This document shows, piece by piece, positions 1 through 6,679 of a stretch of 7,896 nucleotides of DNA. The translations under genes and the position numbers were made by a program. This DNA comes from STD1-204 sp041649895 (lineage in GTDB: Bacteria > Patescibacteriota > Minisyncoccia > Minisyncoccales > Minisyncoccaceae), in assembly GCA_041649895.1 (NCBI GenBank), contig JBAZMG010000046.1, positions 1 through 7,896 of the forward strand, written 5' to 3'. The notes under the pieces are model-generated. The model searched no databases. It saw only the letters and a list, made by a program, of their open reading frames with translations, and was not told the DNA's origin. Position 1 is the first letter of the stretch; each line of letters opens with the position of its first letter.

Positions 1-497
1 CCAATGTGATAGATTTCCTGGAACGATTGGAAAATGAAGAAATAAAAGGGGTTGATTTTTTGGAACTCAGAGCTTGTGATATGTCTTGTTGCGGAGGCAT
101 ACTGGTTCAGGACAACCGGTTCCTGGTAAAAGAGCGGATAGATAAAAGAGCGGAAGAATTGCCTGCCAGGCACGCACTGGACGAATCGTTCCGTCAAGTC
201 TGTTCCGGCTACATTCCTATGGAACGGGTAGAACCCAAAGCCATGGTCAAATACCATGCAGACCTGACCATTGCCCTGGAAAGAATGGAAGAAGCCCGTA
301 AATTGAGAAAAATTCTTCCTGATATTGATTGCGGTGCCTGCGGTGCGCCATCCTGCGAAGCCCTGGCAGATGACATTGTGTGCGACCGGGCTACCCTGGA
401 ACACTGTGTACTGATGCACGCACACGAAGTGGATCCGGATATGATGGAAAAAATATGGGGGAAAGAACGTTTTATTAAGAAACAGGTAAAGAAATGA
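1..497 (+). CDS. [FeFe]-hydrogenase-like iron-sulfur protein, C-terminal part (5' end outside window)
   Basis: The frame is open to the window edge, so this is the tail of a longer protein; the GTG at 6 is not a credible start because homologous domains extend well upstream. The visible part begins inside the large-subunit C-terminal domain of [FeFe]-hydrogenase-like proteins. An L3-type H-cluster loop follows, with E-L-R-A-C then C-x3-C, cysteine codons at 75 and 87, and an unusual extra Cys directly after, at 90. Farther on is a C-x2-C-x4-C-x16-C [4Fe-4S] motif (cysteine codons 330, 339, 354, 405), which matches the small Fe-S domain PF04060. The protein ends about 30 residues later in a Lys-rich tail. 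Related proteins with this domain pair lie beside bifurcating hydrogenases and are thought to be H2 or redox sensors; many of those continue into a PAS domain, which is absent here. The ATG of the next gene overlaps its stop (ATGA). Family membership is fairly sure; a sensory role is inference. Confidence 0.85.
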   Translation, partial: NVIDFLERLENEEIKGVDFLELRACDMSCCGGILVQDNRFLVKERIDKRAEELPARHALDESFRQVCSGYIPMERVEPKAMVKYHADLTIALERMEEARKLRKILPDIDCGACGAPSCEALADDIVCDRATLEHCVLMHAHEVDPDMMEKIWGKERFIKKQVKK

Positions 498-829
498 CTG
501 TAAGAGAAATTGTTGAATCATTAAATTTAAAAGTTTTCACCGGTGAACAAGGATTGGACAATCCGGTGGAAGGCGGCTATACATCCGATCTGTTAAGCGA
601 TGTAATGGGGTATGCCGATGCCGGCAGGGTTTGGATCACCCTTCAGACGCACAAAAATATTATGGCGATCGCTTCCCTTAAAGAACTGGCGGCAGTTTTG
701 CTAGTCAAAGGATTTGAACCCGACCAGGACACAAAGGCACTTGCTGAAAAAGAAGGTATCCCAATCCTTGGCACCACAGAACAGGCATTTGAGATCTCGG
801 GACGTTTGTACGGGCTGCTCAATCCCTGA
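494..829 (+). CDS. DRTGG-domain protein
   Basis: A 111-residue, soluble, single-domain protein. The pattern E-G-G-Y-T-S-D-L-L-S-D-V-M near residues 26-38, then W-I-T-L-Q-T-H (about 47-53), A-A-V-L-L-V near 66-71, and the ending G-I-P-I-L-G-T with A-F-E-I-S-G-R-L-Y is characteristic of stand-alone DRTGG-domain proteins (PF07085). That domain was named from larger proteins, including some with CBS domains and some phosphotransacetylase relatives. Its biochemical role is not established; a small-ligand or regulatory role is usually supposed. The start is fixed by the ATGA overlap with the preceding stop, and the next gene starts two bases after its stop, so translation is probably coupled. The company of a PHP phosphoesterase, an HATPase protein and a hydrogenase-like protein suggests a shared regulatory or maintenance task for the hydrogenase. 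No catalytic residues can be pointed to. Confidence 0.85.
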   Translation: MTVREIVESLNLKVFTGEQGLDNPVEGGYTSDLLSDVMGYADAGRVWITLQTHKNIMAIASLKELAAVLLVKGFEPDQDTKALAEKEGIPILGTTEQAFEISGRLYGLLNP

Positions 830-831
830 TC

Positions 832-1539
832 ATGTTAGTCAAAGCCGATCTGCATATTCACACTTTTTTATCTCCCTGTGGGGATATAGGGATGACCCCC
901 CTGAATATAGTCAGGAAGGCCAGGGAAAAGGAACTGGATCTTATTGCCGTTACAGATCATAACTCCACACTCCAAAGTCCCGAGGTGTTCAGACTTGGAC
1001 AACGGGAAGGGGTATCGGTCATATGCGGTGCCGAGATAACCACCCGGGAAGAAGTGCATTGCCTGGCTTATGTAGGGACAGAAACACAACGGTTGAAATT
1101 GCAAGAATACCTGGAAAAGCATTTGCCCCATATACCCAATGATCCGGAAATTTTCGGATACCAGCTTTGGGTAGATGAATATGAAAAAGTGATGGGGGAA
1201 GCACCTTACCTGTTGATCTCGGCCCTGGATCAGACTATTGATCAGGTGGAAGCTTTCGTTCACTCCATAGGAGGTCTTTTTGTTCCGGCACACATTGAAC
1301 GATCCAGGAATTCCCTGCTCAGCCAGTTGGGTTTTGTGCCACCGGAATTGAATGCAGATGCGCTGGAACTTTCCCGCCGCAGCCACCCGGATACATTTTT
1401 GGAGCACCATCTACAACTGAAAAAATACAAAATCATTCAATCTTCAGATGCCCATTACATTGAAGATCTTGGAGCCATTCATACTATTTTTACGATGGAT
1501 AAGCCGGGCTTTGAGGGTTTGAGAACAGCTCTAAAATAA
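832..1539 (+). CDS. PHP-domain metal-dependent phosphoesterase
   Basis: A 235-residue protein of the polymerase-and-histidinol-phosphatase (PHP) fold. The expected metal ligands are present in order: H-x-H at residues 8 and 10, the T-D-H motif at 41-43, Glu68 in G-A-E-I-T-T, His76, His154 in P-A-H-I-E-R, and D-A-H at 206-208. The metal centre therefore looks intact and the enzyme should be active as a phosphoesterase. The substrate cannot be read from the sequence: PHP enzymes act on histidinol phosphate, nucleotides, phosphotyrosine and other esters. The segment between residues 85 and 140 is less conserved and may set specificity. The ATG at 832 is two bases after the upstream stop, and the next gene starts five bases downstream, so it belongs to the accessory cassette. 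Next to an ATP-binding protein it could remove a phosphate or nucleotide-type modification, but that is inference. No signal peptide or membrane segment is seen; it is cytoplasmic. Confidence 0.9.
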   Translation: MLVKADLHIHTFLSPCGDIGMTPLNIVRKAREKELDLIAVTDHNSTLQSPEVFRLGQREGVSVICGAEITTREEVHCLAYVGTETQRLKLQEYLEKHLPHIPNDPEIFGYQLWVDEYEKVMGEAPYLLISALDQTIDQVEAFVHSIGGLFVPAHIERSRNSLLSQLGFVPPELNADALELSRRSHPDTFLEHHLQLKKYKIIQSSDAHYIEDLGAIHTIFTMDKPGFEGLRTALK

Positions 1540-1544
1540 ATCAG

Positions 1545-2099
1545 ATGAACGATCTGGCATTGCATCTTTTAGATATTGTACAGAATTCACTGGGGGCCGG
1601 GGCCACTTTCATAGCGGTCCACATAGATGAGAATCCCCGTAATAATACCTTGTCCATGTCTGTGGAAGATAATGGGTGCGGTATGAATGAAGAACAATTG
1701 CAAAAACTCAGTGACCCTTTTTTCACATCCCGCACTACTCGGCGCGTGGGGTTGGGAGTGCCTCTTTTACGACAGACGGCAGAACAGAGCGGGGGCAACC
1801 TGGAGGTAGTGTCCCAACCCGGTAAAGGAACCTGTTTAAAGGCCTGCTTTCAATACGATCACCTGGATAGGCCTCCGCTTGGTGACGTAGCCAATGCGAT
1901 GGTCCTGATGATCTCGGCAAATACTGGCGTAGATTTCGCATACAGGTATACATACAATGGAAAATCATACGAAATTTCCACTCTTCAATTGAAGGATGCT
2001 CTGGGTGACACGCCTCTTAATGATTTGTATATCATGGAGATGATTGAAGAAATGATTAAGGAGAATCAAAATGATCTGAAAGTTTGCCAAATTGAATAA
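1545..2099 (+). CDS. Stand-alone GHKL/HATPase_c ATP-binding protein
   Basis: A 184-residue protein with the complete ATP-binding (Bergerat) fold of histidine kinases, GyrB, Hsp90 and MutL. Visible are the N-box D-I-V-Q-N-S (residues 10-15), the G1 box D-N-G-C-G-M (42-47), the F-box-like P-F-F-T-S-R (58-63), the G2 box G-L-G-V-P-L-L (69-75), and G-K-G-T at 93-96. The nucleotide site is therefore intact. It has no DHp or phospho-acceptor helix, no sensor domain and no membrane segment, so it is not a normal histidine kinase. The last 80 or so residues form an acidic, helix-rich extension (E-M-I-E-E-M-I-K-E-N) that I do not recognise. Proteins of this kind recur in clusters of multimeric [FeFe] hydrogenases. 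It may act as a Ser/Thr-type kinase in the manner of anti-sigma factors, or as an ATP-driven chaperone; the sequence does not decide. Confidence 0.85.
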   Translation: MNDLALHLLDIVQNSLGAGATFIAVHIDENPRNNTLSMSVEDNGCGMNEEQLQKLSDPFFTSRTTRRVGLGVPLLRQTAEQSGGNLEVVSQPGKGTCLKACFQYDHLDRPPLGDVANAMVLMISANTGVDFAYRYTYNGKSYEISTLQLKDALGDTPLNDLYIMEMIEEMIKENQNDLKVCQIE

Positions 2100-2106
2100 T
2101 TTGGGC
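2087..2106 (+). other. Inverted repeat over the stop codon of the HATPase gene
   Basis: CCAAATT (2087-2093), the spacer GAAT, and AATTTGG (2098-2104) form a perfect 7-base inverted repeat spanning the TAA stop at 2097-2099. A G-C pair can be added beyond a single bulged base. It is AT-rich, and the nearest T-run (about 2123-2129) lies 18 or more bases farther on, so it is a poor intrinsic terminator. It sits at the boundary between accessory genes and enzyme subunits. It might act as an mRNA-processing or stabilising hairpin, as a dyad operator, or be chance. Confidence 0.3.
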
Positions 2107-2156
2107 TTTCTTTGCGGATTCCTTTTTTTGGACCTTTAATAAAATAATTAATTGAT

Positions 2157-2546
2157 ATGACAAAGATTAAATCATTGGACGATTTGCGGCAAAAAAAACA
2201 GCAACTCGAACAAAGTATGGACATCAGGGAGAAAAGCGACCATCCTGAAAACCTTGTACAAATCAAGGTCGCGATGGCTACGTGCGGTATTGCCTCCGGA
2301 GCCCGCACAGTGATGAATGCACTGGTAGAAAAAATCAAAAAAGAAAACATCCCCGCTGTTGTCACACAAACCGGTTGTATGGGCTATTGTTATGCCGAAC
2401 CAACTGTTGAAGTCACAAAACCGGGATTTGATCCCGTCGTGTTTTCTTATGTCGATGTCAAGAAAGCAGAAGAGATCGTAGATAAATACATTCTCAATAA
2501 CGAATTGATTGACGGTATCCTGCCTGCGAATTATCAGACTATTTAA
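2157..2546 (+). CDS. Small thioredoxin-fold [2Fe-2S] protein of the hydrogenase complex (HydD-like)
   Basis: A 129-residue cytoplasmic protein. A charged N-terminal helix (about residues 7-26, rich in K, Q and E) is followed by a thioredoxin-like ferredoxin domain with A-T-C-G-I-A-S-G-A (Cys43) and T-G-C-M-G-Y-C (Cys74, Cys78). The second half matches the C-x3-C of NuoE-like ferredoxins. In place of the usual C-x4-C in the first half there is only one Cys, so three cysteine ligands are visible. I recall the same M-x-T-C-G-I-A pattern in homologues from other hydrogenase clusters, so this is probably a family trait and not damage. The position directly before hydB is that of the fourth subunit reported for tetrameric NADH-dependent [FeFe] hydrogenases. 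It probably adds an electron-transfer cluster or a docking surface, but subunit status here is inference. The ATG is preceded by an A/T-rich, SD-less leader typical of Bacteroidota. Confidence 0.82.
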   Translation: MTKIKSLDDLRQKKQQLEQSMDIREKSDHPENLVQIKVAMATCGIASGARTVMNALVEKIKKENIPAVVTQTGCMGYCYAEPTVEVTKPGFDPVVFSYVDVKKAEEIVDKYILNNELIDGILPANYQTI

Positions 2547-2570
2547 TTCATTCCAAAATAAAGAATCATA

Positions 2571-4358
2571 ATGTATAAAATGCAATTACTTGTTTGTGGC
2601 GGGACCGGATGTCGGGCCTCCGCAAGCGCAACAATTGTAGAAAAACTGAATGAATCACTTAAGGCTCATCAGCTGACAGAAGAAGCACAGGTTGTTACAA
2701 CCGGTTGTTTTGGCTTTTGTGAGAAGGGTCCTATTGTGAAAGTGATTCCGGACAACACATTCTACACACAGGTCAAACCGGAAGATGCAGAAGAAATCGT
2801 TGCCGAACACATCCTGAAAGGAAGAAAAGTAAGCCGTCTGCTTTATGAAAACCCTGAAAACCAGGAACACATAGCCGATTCAAGGCACATGGGTTTTTAT
2901 CAGAAACAAATGCGTATTGCTCTCAGAAATTGTGGAGTGATTGATCCGGAAAATATTGATGAATATATCGGCCGGGACGGATATTCAGCCTTGGCACAGG
3001 TGGTTACCGATCTTACTCCTGAACAGGCCATAGCTATGGTTAAACAAAGCGGATTGCGGGGAAGGGGCGGAGCCGGATTCCCTACGGGTTTGAAATGGGA
3101 GATTACCAGCAAATTTTCATCGGATCAAAAATACGTTGTCTGCAACGCCGATGAAGGAGACCCGGGAGCTTTCATGGACCGTTCCATTCTGGAAGGAGAT
3201 CCCAACTCAATTATTGAAGCCATGGCTATTTGCGGGTATTGTATTGGTGCCACAAAAGGCCTGGTATACATTCGCGCCGAATATCCTCTGGCTATCAAAC
3301 GTCTTGAGATCGCGATAGCACAGGCTCGTGAATACGGTTTATTGGGAGATAACATTTTCGGATCCAAATTCTCATTTGACATGGAACTGCGTTACGGCGC
3401 AGGAGCCTTTGTCTGTGGTGAAGAAACGGCATTGATCGCTTCCATGGAAGGGAAGCGCGGGGAACCCAGAGTAAAACCTCCTTTCCCTGCAGAAAGCGGT
3501 TATATGCAGAAGCCCACCAACGTGAATAACGTTGAAACTTTCGCTAATGTTCCCGTTATATTTTTAAAAGGACCGGAATGGTACTCTTCTATTGGAACAG
3601 AAAAATCAAAAGGAACCAAAGTATTTGCATTGGCCGGGAAGATAAATAACGTAGGACTTATTGAAGTACCTATGGGCATTACCCTTCGTGAAATCATTTA
3701 TGAGATCGGCGGTGGGATCAAGAATGGAAAAAAATTCAAAGCCGTTCAGACCGGAGGTCCTTCAGGAGGCTGCCTGACAGAGGCACACCTGGACACCCCC
3801 ATTGACTTTGACAGCCTGGTAGCTGCCGGTTCTATGATGGGATCCGGCGGCATGATCGTTATGGACGAAGATGACTGTATGGTTTCCATCGCGAAATTTT
3901 ACCTGGAATTCATTGTAGAAGAATCGTGCGGAAAATGTACGCCATGCCGCATTGGTAACAAGCGAATGCTTGAGATCCTGGAAAAAATCACCCAGGGCAA
4001 AGGCAACATGGAAGATCTGGATCACCTTCGCAATCTCGCTTATGTGATAAAAGACACTTCTTTATGCGGACTGGGACAATCTTCTCCCAATCCGGTGCTT
4101 TCCACACTGGAAAACTTCTATGATGAATACGTGGCTCACGTTAAGGATAAGAGATGTTTTGCCAAAAAATGTAAAGCATTGGCACGCTACACCATTGATC
4201 CCGATGTTTGTACCGGATGTACAATCTGTGCCCGGAATTGTCCCGTTGAGGCTATTACCGGAGAAAAGCGCGAACCACATTTCATCCACCAGGAAATTTG
4301 TATCCACTGTGGTGTATGTTACCAGAAGTGTAAGTTTAATGCAATCAATGTTGAATAA
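2571..4358 (+). CDS. hydB: Bifurcating [FeFe] hydrogenase subunit HydB (NuoF-like flavoprotein)
   Basis: This 595-residue subunit holds the FMN and the NAD(H) site, the presumed point where electrons divide between NAD and ferredoxin. Domains in order: (1) an N-terminal thioredoxin-fold [2Fe-2S] domain with Cys9, Cys14, Cys46 and Cys50; (2) the NuoF/51-kDa core with the glycine-rich G-R-G-G-A-G-F-P-T-G at 164-173 and N-A-D-E-G-D-P-G-A-F at 192-201 for FMN, followed by G-A-G-A-F-V-C-G-E-E-T-A-L for NADH; (3) a [4Fe-4S] site with C-G-K-C-T-P-C (Cys453, 456, 459) and Cys499; (4) a C-terminal 2[4Fe-4S] ferredoxin domain with Cys547, 550, 553, 557 and Cys577, 580, 583, 587. The terminal ferredoxin domain separates HydB-type subunits from NuoF of respiratory complex I. 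Length is close to other HydB proteins. Translation could also begin at Met4, which would not affect the domain. hydA follows after eight bases. Confidence 0.95.
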   Translation: MYKMQLLVCGGTGCRASASATIVEKLNESLKAHQLTEEAQVVTTGCFGFCEKGPIVKVIPDNTFYTQVKPEDAEEIVAEHILKGRKVSRLLYENPENQEHIADSRHMGFYQKQMRIALRNCGVIDPENIDEYIGRDGYSALAQVVTDLTPEQAIAMVKQSGLRGRGGAGFPTGLKWEITSKFSSDQKYVVCNADEGDPGAFMDRSILEGDPNSIIEAMAICGYCIGATKGLVYIRAEYPLAIKRLEIAIAQAREYGLLGDNIFGSKFSFDMELRYGAGAFVCGEETALIASMEGKRGEPRVKPPFPAESGYMQKPTNVNNVETFANVPVIFLKGPEWYSSIGTEKSKGTKVFALAGKINNVGLIEVPMGITLREIIYEIGGGIKNGKKFKAVQTGGPSGGCLTEAHLDTPIDFDSLVAAGSMMGSGGMIVMDEDDCMVSIAKFYLEFIVEESCGKCTPCRIGNKRMLEILEKITQGKGNMEDLDHLRNLAYVIKDTSLCGLGQSSPNPVLSTLENFYDEYVAHVKDKRCFAKKCKALARYTIDPDVCTGCTICARNCPVEAITGEKREPHFIHQEICIHCGVCYQKCKFNAINVE

Positions 4359-4366
4359 GCGAGAAT

Positions 4367-6130
4367 ATGGAAACTATAAAATTAACTATAGATAACAGAC
4401 AAGTAGAAGTTCCCAAGGGAACGACCATCCTCCAGGCGGCGCATCAGGCAGGGATTAATATCCCTTCCCTGTGTTATATGAACCTGCCTCACCTGGCCCA
4501 GGAACACAAACCCGGAAGTTGCCGGGTCTGTGTGGTAGAGATCCCGGGAAGAAAAAATCTGGTTCCTGCCTGCGCAACTGAGTGTGCCGACGGAATGACC
4601 GTGTTGTCACATTCTTTGCGCGCTATCAATGCCCGCAGGACAGTTGTTGAATTGCTGCTCTCTGACCATCCCAAGGATTGTTTGATCTGTCCTTCTTCAG
4701 GGAATTGTGAGTTGCAGAAATTATCCATTACCATGGGGATCCGCGAGATCAATTCAGTTGAAAATGCGGCTATGTCTACTTACCGCAAGGATGCTTCTCC
4801 CGCATTGAACCGTAATATGGACAAGTGTGTGATGTGCCGTAGTTGTGAAACAGTTTGCAACGAAATACAAACCGTTGGGGCACTTAGTGCCGTAAACCGT
4901 GGTTTTATGTCCGTTGTGGCACCTGCCTTTGAACAAGAATTAACGGATTCCCCCTGTACATTCTGCGGACAGTGTGTTGCCGTTTGTCCCACAGGGGCAC
5001 TTACCGCTGTGGATAATACATTTCATGTGATCAGGGCCCTGGCGGATCCCAATAAATTTGTTGTTGTGCAGACTGCACCGGCAGTACGTGCGGCGTTGGG
5101 AGAAGAATTTGGATATCCTCCCGGAACTTCAGTTACAGGCAAGATGACAGCTGCATTAAGATCTTTAGGTTTTGATAAAGTGTTTGACACCGATTTTGCA
5201 GCAGACCTCACCATTATGGAAGAAGGAACCGAGTTGCTGGACAGGATCACCCGTTATCTGGACGGAGATAAAAGCGTCCGCCTGCCCATCCTGACATCCT
5301 GCTGTCCTGCCTGGGTTAATTTCTTTGAAACAAATTATCCCGATATGCTGGACGTCCCTTCGACGGCACGTTCTCCCCAGCAGATGTTCGGTGCGATTGC
5401 CAAGACGTATATGGCGGAAAAATTGGGAGTGAAGAGAGAAGATATGGTGGTGGTTTCCGTGATGCCCTGTTTGGCCAAAAAGTACGAATGTCAAAGGGAT
5501 GAATTTAAAGTGGATGGGAATCCCGATGTGGATTACGCCATTACAACCCGCGAACTGGCTCACCTGATCAAGATAGGGAACATTGATTTCAAAACCTTGA
5601 AAGAAGAAGATTTTGACCGTCCAATGGGTGAATCTACCGGTGCGGGTCTGATCTTTGGAGTAACGGGAGGTGTTATTGAAGCCGCAACCCGTACCGCTTA
5701 TGAACTGTTTACCGGGAAAAAACTGGAAAAAGTTGATTTTCACGAACTCAGAGGAATGGAAGGAATCCGTACCGCTTCTGTCAATTTTGATGGAACTTAC
5801 ATTCACATAGGGATTGCCCATACTTTGGGTAATGCCAGGAAATTGCTTGACGGGATCCGTAAGGGAATGTATAATTTCCATGCCATTGAGATCATGGCAT
5901 GTCCCGGAGGATGTATAGGCGGTGGAGGACAACCTTTGCACAGGGGCAATTCCATTGTTTTGAAAGCCCGTATGGATTCTATTTACAAGGAAGACTTCAA
6001 CAAGCCCATCCGAAAATCACACGAAAATCCGGAGATCATTAAGCTTTACGAAGACTTCCTGGGCAAACCGCTAAGTGAGAAATCACACAAGTTGTTGCAT
6101 ACCCATTATTTCAGTCACCCGAAAAAATAA
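4367..6130 (+). CDS. hydA: Bifurcating [FeFe] hydrogenase catalytic subunit HydA
   Basis: This 587-residue subunit carries the H-cluster that makes or splits H2. Domains in order: an N-terminal plant-type [2Fe-2S] domain (Cys36, 52, 55, 69); the His-Cys3 [4Fe-4S] site (His101, Cys105, 108, 114); a 2[4Fe-4S] ferredoxin domain (Cys154, 157, 160, 164 and 197, 200, 203, 207); then the H-domain. All three signature loops are canonical: L1 T-S-C-C-P-A-W (310-316), L2 M-P-C-L-A-K-K-Y-E (366-374), and L3 with Cys512 and Cys516 in A-C-P-G-G-C ahead of G-G-G-G-Q-P. Cys313, 368, 512 and 516 should bind the H-cluster, and Cys312 is the expected proton-transfer residue, so a fast catalytic enzyme is predicted. 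The C-terminus has the usual R-K-S-H-E-N-P and L-L-H-T-H-Y segments and no further Fe-S domain. No Tat signal: it is cytoplasmic. The H-cluster maturases HydE, HydF and HydG are not in the window. Confidence 0.96.
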   Translation: METIKLTIDNRQVEVPKGTTILQAAHQAGINIPSLCYMNLPHLAQEHKPGSCRVCVVEIPGRKNLVPACATECADGMTVLSHSLRAINARRTVVELLLSDHPKDCLICPSSGNCELQKLSITMGIREINSVENAAMSTYRKDASPALNRNMDKCVMCRSCETVCNEIQTVGALSAVNRGFMSVVAPAFEQELTDSPCTFCGQCVAVCPTGALTAVDNTFHVIRALADPNKFVVVQTAPAVRAALGEEFGYPPGTSVTGKMTAALRSLGFDKVFDTDFAADLTIMEEGTELLDRITRYLDGDKSVRLPILTSCCPAWVNFFETNYPDMLDVPSTARSPQQMFGAIAKTYMAEKLGVKREDMVVVSVMPCLAKKYECQRDEFKVDGNPDVDYAITTRELAHLIKIGNIDFKTLKEEDFDRPMGESTGAGLIFGVTGGVIEAATRTAYELFTGKKLEKVDFHELRGMEGIRTASVNFDGTYIHIGIAHTLGNARKLLDGIRKGMYNFHAIEIMACPGGCIGGGGQPLHRGNSIVLKARMDSIYKEDFNKPIRKSHENPEIIKLYEDFLGKPLSEKSHKLLHTHYFSHPKK

Positions 6131-6148
6131 CCATTAACTTCTATTCTT

Positions 6149-6625
6149 ATGACCAAGTTTGAAATAAACGATTGTCACAAAAAGACAATAAAAGAGATAT
6201 GTGAATCTTTCGGGAACAAGAGAAGTGAACTGATCAACATCCTCCACAGGAGCCAGGAACATTTCGGTTATTTACCCGAACCGGTTCAATTGGAAATAGC
6301 ACTGAATATAAATATGCCCCTGGCCAAGATTTATGGTGTTGTATCTTTCTATTCTTTCTTTACAATGACCCCCAAAGGCAAGTACCCCATTTCCATATGT
6401 ATGGGGACGGCCTGTTATGTCAGGGGTGCCGAGAAGATTGTGGAAGCTCTTGAAAAAGAGTTGAAGATCAAAGTGGGTGAAGTAACACAGGACGGAAAAT
6501 ATTCATTGGATTGCCTGAGGTGTATTGGTGCCTGCGGACTGGCTCCCGTTATCATGATAGGAGATGAAGTGCACGGTCGCCTGGAACCCGCTATGATTAA
6601 GGATATTCTTAAAAAATACGAATAA
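6149..6625 (+). CDS. hydC: Bifurcating [FeFe] hydrogenase subunit HydC (NuoE-like)
   Basis: A 158-residue NuoE/24-kDa-type protein, the usual length for HydC. The N-terminal helical part contains L-H-R-S-Q-E-H-F-G-Y-L-P (about residues 32-43) and the G-V-V-S-F-Y-S-F-F segment, both typical of the family. The thioredoxin-fold half binds one [2Fe-2S] cluster through Cys84 and Cys89 (C-M-G-T-A-C) and Cys125 and Cys129 (C-I-G-A-C). Cys9, 18 and 122 are extra and unlikely to be ligands. It packs against HydB and passes electrons to or from the flavin. It is the last gene of the operon, 18 bases after hydA and just ahead of a terminator; in many other clusters hydC precedes hydB, so the order here is a rearranged variant. 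The absence of nearby complex I membrane subunits, and the HydA partner, make a respiratory NuoE unlikely. Confidence 0.94.
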   Translation: MTKFEINDCHKKTIKEICESFGNKRSELINILHRSQEHFGYLPEPVQLEIALNINMPLAKIYGVVSFYSFFTMTPKGKYPISICMGTACYVRGAEKIVEALEKELKIKVGEVTQDGKYSLDCLRCIGACGLAPVIMIGDEVHGRLEPAMIKDILKKYE

Positions 6626-6647
6626 TCCGTAGTATTTTTAAAGACCC

Positions 6648-6679
6648 GGGAGTGTGCCGTTGAGGGACACTCCCTTTTT
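6648..6679 (+). terminator. Rho-independent terminator of the hydrogenase operon
   Basis: GGGAGTGT (6648-6655) pairs perfectly with ACACTCCC (6667-6674), giving an 8-base GC-rich stem with an 11-base loop whose inner CC/GG can pair further. TTTTT follows at once (6675-6679). It lies 22 bases after the hydC stop and before the prfA promoter, so it separates the hydrogenase operon from the housekeeping genes. Confidence 0.88.

Noticed and set aside
6..8. GTG as the start of a complete 163-residue gene
   Set aside because: The frame is open to the window edge and the protein would begin in the middle of a conserved hydrogenase domain; a truncated longer gene is the better reading.
868..1410. 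180-codon open frame on the minus strand within the PHP gene
   Set aside because: The plus-strand frame has all PHP metal motifs; the reverse frame shows none of any family.
2100..2156. Bacteroidota promoter ahead of the small [2Fe-2S] gene
   Set aside because: TTTCTTTG near 2107-2114 and TAATTTG at 2097-2103 each miss the TAnnTTTG consensus (wrong base or spacing) and no clear -33 partner is seen, so I did not list a promoter.
5462..5488. Leu in place of Thr in the HydA L2 loop (M-P-C-L-A-K-K) as a possible functional change
   Set aside because: The position is variable among HydA proteins as I recall them, all metal ligands and the proton-transfer Cys are kept, so it is probably a neutral lineage variant.
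5165..5941. 258-codon open frame on the minus strand within hydA
   Set aside because: It lies fully antisense to the conserved H-domain of HydA, has no recognisable domain, and its composition is that of a reversed coding strand.
2157..6625. Part of a respiratory complex I (NuoE, NuoF, NuoG) operon
   Set aside because: The NuoG-like protein has a complete H-cluster domain, the NuoF-like protein has the extra terminal ferredoxin domain of HydB, and no membrane subunits are present.
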